Shown: positions 50,445 to 58,810 of the stretch, in pieces
Layout of the letters: the number at the start of each line of letters is the position of its first letter
Numbering within the stretch: position 1 is the stretch's first letter
Source of the DNA: Streptomyces sporangiiformans
Lineage (GTDB): Bacteria; Actinomycetota; Actinomycetes; Streptomycetales; Streptomycetaceae
NCBI RefSeq assembly: GCF_005768555.2
Contig: NZ_VCHX02000129.1
Coordinates: 82,204-146,203, forward strand
Length of the DNA: 64,000 bases
Reading direction: 5' to 3'
Program-made: the position numbers and the translations under genes
Notes under the pieces: model-generated
What the model was told of the DNA's origin: nothing
Databases searched by the model: none
What the model saw: the letters and a program-made list of their open reading frames with translations, nothing else

Positions 50445-51241
50445 CCGCTCCCGCACGCCCTTCCGGCTGGTTCGTGACCGGCGGCCCCGGTGCACGGGAT
50501 GTGCCCCGCGTCTACTTCTTCGCCCACGCCGGCGGAGATCCCCGCTCGTTCCTCGCCTGGCAGTCCGAGCTGGGCGACGAGGCACAGCTCGCCGCCGTGT
50601 GCCCGCCCGGACGAGGCCACCGGGCGGCCGAACCGCGCCCCACGCTGGAAGAGTTCGCCGATGGTGCCGCGGCGGCGATCCGCGCCGAGGAGCGGGACGC
50701 CGGGGGCGCCGTCCAAGGCGACCGTCCGGTCTATCTGTTCGGACACAGCCTCGGCGGCCTGGTCGCCTTCGAGACCGCCCGCAGGCTCCGTGACCTGCCG
50801 ACCCTGCGTCACCTGTTCGTGTCCGGGATCTCCGCTCCCGTACTCGCGCCCTCGCAGCGGGTGCGGGATCTCGCTGCCCTGGAGGGCAAGGAATTCGCCG
50901 AGCAGCTGGGGTTCTTCGAGGGACTCCCCCCTGAGGTCATGGCTCATGAGGAACTCCTGGACCTGCTGCTCCCCGGAGTGATCGCGGACTTCCGCATGGC
51001 TGCCGGATACCGCTACCGCTCGGCCGCTCCGCTGGAGGTGGAGGTCTCCCTCATCGCAGGCCGGGACGACGCCTACCTGCACCCCGACAAGATGCGGGGG
51101 TGGAACGACGAGTGCCGTACCCCGCCCGCCCTCCACTGGGTCGACGGCGGCCACTTCTACTTCCGCGACAAGAGCCCCAAGGCTGTCACCGACCTGCTGC
51201 TCGACGCCGTACGGGCCGACCGGCACATCGAAGTGATCTAG
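50441..51241 (+). CDS. Type II thioesterase
   Basis: A 266-aa alpha/beta-hydrolase of the GrsT/RifR editing type: VYFFAHAGGDPRSFLAW, PPGRGHRAAEPRP, nucleophile Ser103 in FGHSLGGLVAFE, Asp in LIAGRDDAYLHPDK and His in WVDGGHFYFRD. It would clear mis-primed or stalled carrier domains in the pathway's NRPS, hydrazine synthetase and free carrier. ATGA overlap with the Ntn acyltransferase gene. Confidence 0.93.
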   Translation: MTAPARPSGWFVTGGPGARDVPRVYFFAHAGGDPRSFLAWQSELGDEAQLAAVCPPGRGHRAAEPRPTLEEFADGAAAAIRAEERDAGGAVQGDRPVYLFGHSLGGLVAFETARRLRDLPTLRHLFVSGISAPVLAPSQRVRDLAALEGKEFAEQLGFFEGLPPEVMAHEELLDLLLPGVIADFRMAAGYRYRSAAPLEVEVSLIAGRDDAYLHPDKMRGWNDECRTPPALHWVDGGHFYFRDKSPKAVTDLLLDAVRADRHIEVI

Positions 51242-51245
51242 AGAA

Positions 51246-51500
51246 ATGATCCGGAGGGAAAACGCGGTGCAGGCGAACGCCTGGGACGCCGGAAGCACCC
51301 GGATGTTGTGGCAGCTCGGGTTCCCGGCGCCCGCGACGACCAGCGCCGGCCTGGCCTTCGCCTCGCGGGCGTGGGCCCCGCTCTCGGTGGACGCGCTGTC
51401 CGCCCGCGGCACCGCCCGGATCAGCGTCGGCTCGGCCTTCGCGCGGGCCCTTGCCTACGGCGAGGCCAACGATCGGATGTCGGCCCGACCGTCGACCTGA
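51246..51500 (+). pseudogene. Internally deleted isocitrate lyase/PEP mutase family remnant
   Basis: An open frame of 84 codons joins the N-terminal block of the ICL/PEPM superfamily (ANAWDAGSTRMLWQLGFPAP, ATTSAGLAFAS) directly to its C-terminal block (LSVDALSARGTARISVGSAF, ARAL). The family is about 250-290 aa long, so the catalytic middle of the barrel is gone. It keeps the operon direction and fills the gap between the thioesterase and KAS III genes. Confidence 0.75.
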
Positions 51501-51528
51501 TCCCGGACAAGGCAGTGGAGGAATGGTC

Positions 51529-52470
51529 ATGAGCACAACGAAAGCCTGGCTGTACGGACCTCAGTACGAACTGGGCGAGACCGAGGTGCACCATACCGAG
51601 ATCACCAACCTGCTCACCCGGGCGGCGGAGTTCCGCATGCCGCCGGCACCCGAGCTGTGGGGATGGGGGAATGTACGCCGCGCCGAGCGGAGCCTGGAGG
51701 TCATGGCGGCCGACAGCGCTGCGACCACACTGCGCGCGGCGGGCGCCGACCCGTCCTCGGTCGACGCGGTCGTCCTGTGCTCCACCCGGATACCGGGACC
51801 GTCGGAGGCCCACGGCCGGTTCATGGAGACCTTCCTCGCCGAGGCCGGCCTCGGCGACATCCCGTTCTACGGCCAGAACCTGAACCGCTGCGTCAACCTT
51901 CTCGCAGCGATCGACACGGCCACCGCCTTCGTCGCCGCAGGGCGCCACCGCAGGGTCCTGGTCGTCACCACCGACAGCGCGGCGGACGAGGCGGATCGCA
52001 TGGTCAGCTACGCCCTGTTCAGTGACGGAGCGGCCAGTTGCCTGATCGCGGCCGCCGACGAGATCGACGCCTTGACCGACGGCGGGTACGAGATCCTCGG
52101 CTGCGCGACCGCGCAGGACAGGCAGACACTCGACCACTCACATGAGATCAGCGCCGACCTCGCCCGTACGGTGAACGACCGCCTCCTGACGCCTCTGGGC
52201 ATGAAACTCGACGACGTCGCCGGCCTGATGCACGCCAACATCTTCAAACCCGTCGTCGTGATGAAGGAACGCCAGGCGGGGTTCACACCGGAGCAGCTCC
52301 ACACCGACAACATCACCCGCGTGGGGCACTGCTTCGCCGCCGACCCGCTGATCAACCTCGTCGACCGGGCCGCCCTGGGCGAGATCGAACCCGGTCGCCA
52401 CTACATGCTCGCCGCCGGCGTCCCCGGGCAGCGCATCGGCGTACTGATCCGGAAGGCCCACCACGGATGA
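51529..52470 (+). CDS. KAS III-like ketosynthase/acyltransferase with altered active site
   Basis: A 313-aa thiolase-fold protein. The nucleophile is Cys121 in GQNLNRCVNLLAA, the His is in GLMHANIFKP (H235), but the third residue, Asn of the usual GNxxxA segment, is replaced by His267 in RVGHCFAADPLIN. This departs from the Cys-His-Asn triad needed for decarboxylative condensation and recalls KAS III relatives that transfer acyl groups to O or N nucleophiles. The ATG at 51529 has GGAGG seven bases ahead. The stop overlaps the next start. Confidence 0.87.
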   Translation: MSTTKAWLYGPQYELGETEVHHTEITNLLTRAAEFRMPPAPELWGWGNVRRAERSLEVMAADSAATTLRAAGADPSSVDAVVLCSTRIPGPSEAHGRFMETFLAEAGLGDIPFYGQNLNRCVNLLAAIDTATAFVAAGRHRRVLVVTTDSAADEADRMVSYALFSDGAASCLIAAADEIDALTDGGYEILGCATAQDRQTLDHSHEISADLARTVNDRLLTPLGMKLDDVAGLMHANIFKPVVVMKERQAGFTPEQLHTDNITRVGHCFAADPLINLVDRAALGEIEPGRHYMLAAGVPGQRIGVLIRKAHHG

Positions 52471-54839
52471 CCACGCAAGCGGGCCGAGAGTCCCGAGAGG
52501 AAGGGAGCCTGGGAATGACCGTCGCACAGAACGCGAACGCATGGCGCCGCGACCGGGCCTTCGTGCCCTTTGTCCTGCCCGACACCATCGCCTCCCTGCC
52601 GCGCCGGCCGTTCGAGTTCAGCCGCGCGGGCCGGGACGAAGCGGCGGCAGCGTCCCTGGAGCCCGGCGCGCTGTTCCGGCGGCTGCTGCGTGACCAGGAG
52701 TCCGAGGCGTCCTTACTCGTCGCCCGGCGGGTCCTGGATGCTTTTCTGCCGACCGACGGGCACCACGAGGACGGTCCGTACGAAGAACACGAGGACGGTC
52801 CGTACGAAGAAACCGAAGCCGGAACCATCGCCACCCACGTTGCCGAAGTGCGCGCGGAACTGGCCGGGATGACCGGCTCGCTCAGCGGTCTCGAACCCGA
52901 GTTGCGTCAGGCCGTCGTCCGGCAGCGCGCCCCCCTGGCGCTGCTGGGAGGCTGCTGGCTGGACAACGTCTCCCAGCCCGCCACCCAGCCCTCCGTCATC
53001 GTCAACCGGCTCTTCGCCCACCACCTGACGCTGCGCGGAGACGGCAACACCGAGCGCGGCCTGGCCCACCTGCGCCGACGGGCGCTGGAGAACGAAGGCG
53101 TCTACCTGCCCTCGATCGCCGCCGTCGACTTCCTCGACAAGGCGCAGGCGCGTCCGCTCACCGCACTGCACGGCTGCTTCTATCTCGCCCTCTCCCGACT
53201 GCCCGCCAACTTCCTGCCCGAAGTCGTCGGCGTGCACTACGTTTTCCACGCACTCGGCACCGACGACCTGCTGACCGGCACCCCGTCACTGCTGTCCGCG
53301 GCGGAACTGCGGGAGACACTCGCCGCGTACCTGGCCCTCGCTGGCCCGGACGAACGGCGGCGGCTGCACACCGCCGTACGGCTGACGCTGGACCTGGAAC
53401 GGGAGCACGTCACGATGCTCGCCGAGCTCGCCTCCTGGCGCGCCGGTCTCACCCTGGAGTCGAAGGTCGCCGAGATCATCTCCCGGCATGCTCCGCTGGC
53501 CGGAACCCAGCACGGCGGCGTACGCGTCGGCGACAGCCTGCTGTCGGACATCTTCCGCGTCCCTGGTCACTCCCAGGGCGAAACAGCGGCCCTCGACCTC
53601 GCCGCCTTCCTCGCCGACTTGCGCGACTCCCGGTATCTGAGGCCCTCCGGCTCCGCCGACGGCGGCTGCCGGCTGACCGACGCCATGAAGTTCGGCGGAC
53701 CGATGTTCGGGATCTTCGACGAGCGGGAGGCGGCGACCTTCCGGGCCTGGGCGGCGAGTGTCCAGTCCGGCGAACGTCCCAGGATCGAGATCTCGCCCGA
53801 CACCGTCGGGGAGGAGCAAGCCGAGCGGTGGAGCGCCGCCATCGCACGCAGCGCCCCGGCCGATGTCGTCGTGGCCGAAGCCGAACCCCGCGACCACCGT
53901 GAGCTGTTCCACAGGCTGGTCAACATCGAGAACTTCCCCAACAGCCTCCCGCTCGCCGCCGAACGGGCCGAGAGGTGCTTCAAGGACGCGGAGATCCTGT
54001 TCGTCCACGGAGGCGGGGGCAGGTACACCGACGCCACCTGGTTCGACTACAGCCCTCAGGCGTTGTACGAGCGGGCCGAGCGGATCTACTGGGAGAAGCT
54101 CGTCGAGCCCTACCAGCCGCTCCAGGAGATACCCGACCGCGACGAGGTGCTCTTCCGGCAGACCACGTACTACCTCACCTACCTCATCGACGGCGCCTGG
54201 CTGCACCGGCTCGCCCACCTCGGCCACGACGAACGCGAGAGCGACGGCATGCTCTTCTCGATCTACGCGGACGAGATGGGTAACGGGGACCTGCGCAAGA
54301 ACCACATCACCCTGACCCACCGGGTACTGGCCAGCGCCGGGATCGAGCTGCCGCACATCCGTGACGAGGCGTTCATGGAGCAGGACGAACTCCCCGACGA
54401 CCTCTACGGGTTCGCGATCCAGCAGCTGTGCATGTGCCTGTTCCCCGACCGTTTCTACAACGAGATCCTTGGTTACAACCTCGCCATCGAGATGTTCGGT
54501 TCCGGCGAGATGCGGCTCCACGAGATCCAGAAGCTGCGTCACCACGGCATCGACACCTGTTACGAACAGGCCCATCTGACGATCGACAACTTCTCCGCCG
54601 GGCACGCCAAGCAGGCCGCCGACATCATCGTCTCCCACCTCGACGCCGTCCGGCGCACGCTCGGCGACGCGGCCGTGGCGGCGGAGTGGCGCCGGGTCTG
54701 GCGCGGCTACGCGTCCTTCGCGTACTTCCTCGAACAGCCGCTGCTGGAGAAGATTGCCGTCGGCGCCGAACCGGGCGCCAAGTCCCCGTCCCCACCTGCG
54801 GATTCGACGAACGACGCGGTCGCCGAACTGGTCATCTGA
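52467..54839 (+). CDS. Tandem heme-oxygenase-like di-iron oxidase (iron-containing redox enzyme family)
   Basis: A 790-aa protein with two related helical halves. The C-terminal half (about 500-760) has the HDO pattern YADEMGNGDLRKNH, then FYNEILGYNLAIEMFG and LTIDNFSAGHAKQA, supplying E/H/E/D/H iron ligands. The N-terminal half (about 150-330) aligns (RGDGNTERGLAHLRR, FLPEVVGVHYVFHALG, LTLDLEREHVTMLAEL) but lacks the first Glu and His, so it is probably structural. HDOs oxidise N or C-H bonds, and a role in hydrazine oxidation is likely. ATGA-coupled start; an ATG at 52515 with GGAAGGGAG ahead is the alternative. Confidence 0.82.
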   Translation: MTTQAGRESREEGSLGMTVAQNANAWRRDRAFVPFVLPDTIASLPRRPFEFSRAGRDEAAAASLEPGALFRRLLRDQESEASLLVARRVLDAFLPTDGHHEDGPYEEHEDGPYEETEAGTIATHVAEVRAELAGMTGSLSGLEPELRQAVVRQRAPLALLGGCWLDNVSQPATQPSVIVNRLFAHHLTLRGDGNTERGLAHLRRRALENEGVYLPSIAAVDFLDKAQARPLTALHGCFYLALSRLPANFLPEVVGVHYVFHALGTDDLLTGTPSLLSAAELRETLAAYLALAGPDERRRLHTAVRLTLDLEREHVTMLAELASWRAGLTLESKVAEIISRHAPLAGTQHGGVRVGDSLLSDIFRVPGHSQGETAALDLAAFLADLRDSRYLRPSGSADGGCRLTDAMKFGGPMFGIFDEREAATFRAWAASVQSGERPRIEISPDTVGEEQAERWSAAIARSAPADVVVAEAEPRDHRELFHRLVNIENFPNSLPLAAERAERCFKDAEILFVHGGGGRYTDATWFDYSPQALYERAERIYWEKLVEPYQPLQEIPDRDEVLFRQTTYYLTYLIDGAWLHRLAHLGHDERESDGMLFSIYADEMGNGDLRKNHITLTHRVLASAGIELPHIRDEAFMEQDELPDDLYGFAIQQLCMCLFPDRFYNEILGYNLAIEMFGSGEMRLHEIQKLRHHGIDTCYEQAHLTIDNFSAGHAKQAADIIVSHLDAVRRTLGDAAVAAEWRRVWRGYASFAYFLEQPLLEKIAVGAEPGAKSPSPPADSTNDAVAELVI
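52764..52811 (+). repeat. 24-bp in-frame tandem duplication
   Basis: CACGAGGACGGTCCGTACGA then AGAA occurs twice in a row (52764-52787, 52788-52811) inside the di-iron oxidase gene, encoding HEDGPYEE twice in an acidic linker. The copies are identical, so the duplication is recent or conversion-maintained. Confidence 0.85.
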
Positions 54840-54891
54840 TCCTGACCAGGAAGCCCCTGGCCGCTCCCCAGCACCTGGAAGGCAGCACCAC

Positions 54892-55959
54892 ATGACCGGC
54901 ATCAGGATCACCATGCGACACGAGGTCCGCGAGACCGAGCGGCGCGCACCGATCGTCCCCGCCGACGCCGCGCGGCTCGTCCGGCAGGGCGTCGCGCTCA
55001 CCGTCGAGCGTTCACCGCAGCGCGCGTTTCCGCTCGCCCAGTACGTCGACGCCGGCTGCGCCGTGGCCGCGCCGGGCAGCTGGACCGAAGCACCCGAGGG
55101 GGAGTTCGTCGTCGGACTGAAAGAACTGCCCGACGAGCCCGCCGTACTGACTCACCGTCATATCTACTTCGGCCACGCCTACAAGGGACAGCGGGGAGCC
55201 ACGGCGCTGCTGCGCCGGTTCACCGAGGGCGGCGGCTCGCTGTACGACCTGGAGTACCTGGCCGACGCCGCCGGCCGTCGGCTCGCCGCCTTCGGCTACT
55301 GGGCCGGCTACACCGGCGCGGCACTCGCGGTGCTCCACCACCGAGGCACCCTCACCGCACCGCTGCGGCCGCTGTCCAAGGAGACCCTCGACGAGGCGCT
55401 GGGCGCATGGGCCGGCACCTCGCTGCCCAAGGCGCTGGTCATCGGTGCCCTCGGGCGCTGCGGGCGAGGCGCCTGCGAGGCGCTGAAGGCGGCCGGCGTC
55501 GAGCCGACCCGCTGGGACGTCGCCGAGACCCTCTCGCTCGACAGGCCCGCGCTGCTCGACCACGACATCCTCGTCAACACGGTCCTCGTCAATGGGCCGA
55601 CGCCGCCCTTCCTGACCACGGAGCTGCTGCGCTCGGCGCCCCGGCGGTTGTCGGTCGTCGCGGACGTCACCTGCGACGTGACCTCCGAACACAACGTCCT
55701 GCCCATCTACGACACCACCACCAGTTGGCAGGAACCGGCCCGACGGGTGGACGACACCGGCCCGGTCCCCGTGGACCTCATCGCCATCGACAACCTGCCC
55801 GCGCTGCTGCCCAGAGAGGCGAGCACGGCATTCTCCGCCGAGCTGACACCCCATCTGCTGACACTGGGGGAGCCCGGCGAGCCCTGGCTGCGTGCCCTGC
55901 GGGCGTTCCACTCGGCATGTGCGGCGAACGGACTGGGATCGGAGCGAATCCATGGCTGA
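54892..55959 (+). CDS. Saccharopine dehydrogenase, lysine-forming type
   Basis: A 355-aa homologue of fungal Lys1: N-terminal AlaDH/PNT-like IRITMRHEVRETERRAPIVP, HRHIYFGHAYKGQRGATALL, and Rossmann region ALVIGALGRCGRGACEALKA. It reversibly interconverts saccharopine with L-lysine plus 2-oxoglutarate using NAD. In this operon it would work in the lysine-forming direction after the next enzyme. 52 bases after the di-iron oxidase gene. Confidence 0.9.
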   Translation: MTGIRITMRHEVRETERRAPIVPADAARLVRQGVALTVERSPQRAFPLAQYVDAGCAVAAPGSWTEAPEGEFVVGLKELPDEPAVLTHRHIYFGHAYKGQRGATALLRRFTEGGGSLYDLEYLADAAGRRLAAFGYWAGYTGAALAVLHHRGTLTAPLRPLSKETLDEALGAWAGTSLPKALVIGALGRCGRGACEALKAAGVEPTRWDVAETLSLDRPALLDHDILVNTVLVNGPTPPFLTTELLRSAPRRLSVVADVTCDVTSEHNVLPIYDTTTSWQEPARRVDDTGPVPVDLIAIDNLPALLPREASTAFSAELTPHLLTLGEPGEPWLRALRAFHSACAANGLGSERIHG

Positions 55960-57136
55960 ACCGATCACCAAGGCCGGCGGAACCGTCCACTGGGTGGGCA
56001 CCGGCCTGTCCACGGGCAGCGGCCTGCGGGTGCTGGCCGACACGGCTCACACGGTCGTGGTCTGGGGCCGTACGCAGGAGAGGGCCCAGAGCTGCCTCTC
56101 CCGGCTCGGCATGACCGGCCGGGCCGCCGTCCGGGGTTACGATCCGGCGCGGCTCGCCGGGGAACTCCGCGCCGGCGACGTCGTCGTGTCGATGCTCCCC
56201 GCCACCGAGCACCCCGTGCTGCTGCGGCTGTGCATCGAGCGGAACGCTCACTTCGCGTGCAGCAGTTATGCGTCCGAAGCCCTCCTCGCCGAGGCGCCGG
56301 CCGCCGAGAAGGCGGGCCTGGCGGTGCTCGCCGAGGCCGGCCTCGACCCGGGCATCGACCACCTCTTCGCGGACCTGCTGGTCGCCAGGGGACGTGAGGT
56401 GGTCGGCGATGGGCCGGCCACAGCGGAGTTCACCTCCTACTGCGGCGGAATCCCCGCTGTCCCCAACGAGTTCCGCTACCGCTTCAGCTGGGCGCCACGC
56501 GGGGTGCTGGGTGCGCTGCGCGCCCCCGCGCGCTACATCGAGGACGGGACGGAGAAGACCGTCGACCTGCCCTGGACCGTCACCCGCCCGCACGTATTGG
56601 ACGGCGAGGGATTCGAGGTCTACCCGAACCGGGACAGCCTCCCCTATCTCTCCCAGTACGCCTTCCCGGCCGCCTGGCGGCCGCGCACGTTCGTCCGGGG
56701 CACCCTGCGCCTGGCCGGATGGCTGGATGCGTGGGCCGACGTCTTCGCCACCGTGCGGACCGGCGACGGCGACCGGATCGCCGCCCTCGCAGACGACCTC
56801 GCCGTCCGCCACCCGACCACCGACGCCGACCGGGACCGGGTGGTCCTCGCGGTGAGCCTCGACCTCCGGGGCGCAGACGGCACCGAATGGCGCGGTGCGT
56901 ACCTGCTCGACGCCGTCGGCGACGCCGACGAGAGCGCCATGGCGCGGTGCGTGTCGCTGCCACTGGCCCACGGGGTCGCACGGATCCTCGACGGCGACGC
57001 ACCCGCCGGCCTGCGTCTGGCCGCCCAGGGCGGCCAGGACGCCCGGCGGTGGCTGGACTTCCTCGGCACGCACGGCATCCGCTGGCGGTACGACGAGAGC
57101 CCCGCGACGGCTCAGGCACCGAACCGGGGCGCCTGA
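55952..57136 (+). CDS. Saccharopine dehydrogenase/reductase family, glutamate-linked type
   Basis: A 394-aa Lys9/LYSN-like protein: HWVGTGLSTGSGLRVLADTA (nucleotide site), VVSMLPATEHPVLLRLCIER, HFACSSYASEALLAEA, AEAGLDPGIDHLFADLL, TSYCGGIPAVPNEFRYRFSW. Family chemistry joins 2-aminoadipate 6-semialdehyde and glutamate to saccharopine. That aldehyde is exactly the by-product expected from hydrazinoacetate release, so with the previous gene it can regenerate lysine. Overlaps the previous gene by eight bases. Confidence 0.9.
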   Translation: MAEPITKAGGTVHWVGTGLSTGSGLRVLADTAHTVVVWGRTQERAQSCLSRLGMTGRAAVRGYDPARLAGELRAGDVVVSMLPATEHPVLLRLCIERNAHFACSSYASEALLAEAPAAEKAGLAVLAEAGLDPGIDHLFADLLVARGREVVGDGPATAEFTSYCGGIPAVPNEFRYRFSWAPRGVLGALRAPARYIEDGTEKTVDLPWTVTRPHVLDGEGFEVYPNRDSLPYLSQYAFPAAWRPRTFVRGTLRLAGWLDAWADVFATVRTGDGDRIAALADDLAVRHPTTDADRDRVVLAVSLDLRGADGTEWRGAYLLDAVGDADESAMARCVSLPLAHGVARILDGDAPAGLRLAAQGGQDARRWLDFLGTHGIRWRYDESPATAQAPNRGA

Positions 57137-57217
57137 GCAGGCAGCGAGCCCGAACGCGCCCGAGTAGGCACCCAACCAGGCACCCGACCAGGCACTGACC
57201 CAGGAGATCACGCAGAC

Positions 57218-58561
57218 ATGACCGAAGCCGCACCCGCGTCCGGCCGTCCTGACGACAAGGCCAGGGCGTTCATCCTGACCGGCTCCTTCCCGGTGATCCG
57301 CCGCAACCCGCTGTACTTGACCGAACTCTCCCGGCGCGGCCTGAAGATCCTCGTCATCACCGCCGACTCCTACCGGGAACAGGCCGCCGAGGCGATGGCC
57401 GACACATCCAACCCCGCCTCGCAGATCACCGACATCGCCTACGTCACCGGGGACTTCACCGTCCAGGGCGCCTTCGTCGCCGGCGCCGTCGCCCGCACCA
57501 CCGCCTGGCGCGACACATACACGATCGTCGGCGCGTACGCCGTCGGCGACTACCTCGCCGAGCCGACCGGTCTGCTCGCCGACGGCCTCGGGGTGCGCTC
57601 ACCCGGCCTGCGGGCCAGTCGCGCCAGTCGCGCCAAGTTCCTGCAGCGGTGGTACCTCCCCGAACTCAGCCCCGCCTCACTCACCATCCCGGCCGGGGAA
57701 CGCGACACCGCCGACCTGGACGCGGTGGCCTTCCCTGCTGTGGTCAAACCTGCCTCGCGGGCCTCCAGTTCCGGCGTCGGGACCGTCACCGACCTGACAG
57801 CACTGCGCCGGCAGCTCGCCACGTACCCGGACCACGAGGTCGTGCTCGTCGAACAGAAGGTCATCGGCCCGGAGTTCTCCGTCGAGAGCCTCGTCCAGGA
57901 CGGCCGGGTGATCTTCGCGTCGGTGACCGGCAAGGACACCACGGACAGCCATACAGGTACCTTCGTCGAACTCGCCCACAGCGTCCCCAGCGCACGCGAC
58001 GACCTGGGCGACACCCTGCTGGACGCCAACCGGCGGCTGCTGGACGGGCTGGCGTTCCAGGACGGGATCACCCACTCGGAGTGGCGGGTCGGTGAGGACG
58101 GACGCCCCTTCCTGATGGAAGTGGCGGCCCGTACTCCGGGCGACGGACTGCTGGTGCTCTACCAGCTCGCCACCGGCCGCCCCCTCGAACCGGAGATTCT
58201 CCGCATCGCGCTCGGCGAATCCGCCACCTACCCAATACCCCGCCGCTGGACGCGACAGGTCTACCTGGAGCACGATCCCGGGACGCTGGAGGACGTCATC
58301 GTCGACTGGCCGGGAGTACGACCCGAGTGGATCGGCGACAGCGGCGTTTGGCCGGAGATCAAGCCCGGTGCCGTGGACGACCCGCCGACCCTGCGTGCCG
58401 TACTGGTCCTCAAGAAACGCGGCAGCCTGCTGGAACCGCTGTCCAGCTCGGACGACCGGTCCGTCACCTTCTTCATCGACGCGCCCACACCCGACGCACT
58501 CGACGCCTTCGAACAGCGCGTCCGCGCCTGTGTCCGCATCATCACCGGCGGACGCACGTGA
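57218..58561 (+). CDS. ATP-grasp ligase
   Basis: A 447-aa ATP-grasp enzyme. ATP-binding strands are AVVKPASRASSSGVGTV and VVLVEQKVIGPEFSVESLV; the metal-binding end is FLMEVAARTPGDGLL. The N-terminal pre-ATP domain is FILTGSFPVIRRNPLYLTEL. Such enzymes couple carboxylates to amines or thiols through acyl phosphates, so this could form the dipeptide bond. It is preceded by an 81-base gap with several CAGGCA-type short repeats; its stop overlaps the GTG of the small membrane protein. Confidence 0.88.
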   Translation: MTEAAPASGRPDDKARAFILTGSFPVIRRNPLYLTELSRRGLKILVITADSYREQAAEAMADTSNPASQITDIAYVTGDFTVQGAFVAGAVARTTAWRDTYTIVGAYAVGDYLAEPTGLLADGLGVRSPGLRASRASRAKFLQRWYLPELSPASLTIPAGERDTADLDAVAFPAVVKPASRASSSGVGTVTDLTALRRQLATYPDHEVVLVEQKVIGPEFSVESLVQDGRVIFASVTGKDTTDSHTGTFVELAHSVPSARDDLGDTLLDANRRLLDGLAFQDGITHSEWRVGEDGRPFLMEVAARTPGDGLLVLYQLATGRPLEPEILRIALGESATYPIPRRWTRQVYLEHDPGTLEDVIVDWPGVRPEWIGDSGVWPEIKPGAVDDPPTLRAVLVLKKRGSLLEPLSSSDDRSVTFFIDAPTPDALDAFEQRVRACVRIITGGRT

Positions 58562-58761
58562 GCGGCGTCACTCAGGAGGTGGCGCCCGGGGCCGAGAAGG
58601 TGACCGTTGGAGCCACCTTCCAGCGGGCCTCACTCGCGGCGAAGACCTTCCTCGTCTCCGAAGGACATCTGGTCTGGCCGGTTTTCGCCGCTGGTTCCGT
58701 GGCCGCGACCATCCTGATCCTCGCCGCGGTGCCGGGCAGGACAGCGCCCGCCACGGAGTGA
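58558..58761 (+). CDS. Small single-pass membrane protein
   Basis: A 67-aa protein starting GTG at 58558, overlapping the ATP-grasp stop (GTGA). The N-terminal 40 residues are soluble (VTVGATFQRASLAAKTFLVS), followed by one hydrophobic helix (LVWPVFAAGSVAATILILAA). No family recognised. The coupling and position before the exporter suggest an accessory to transport or anchoring. Confidence 0.6.
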   Translation: MSGVTQEVAPGAEKVTVGATFQRASLAAKTFLVSEGHLVWPVFAAGSVAATILILAAVPGRTAPATE

Positions 58762-58810
58762 ATCGCACGGCCCGAGAACAGAGAACAGCGGTACGAGGGA
58801 GCGGTGGTCC

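Noticed and set aside
51246..51500. Phosphonate pathway suggested by PEP-mutase similarity
   Set aside because: The gene is internally deleted and no other phosphonate gene is present.
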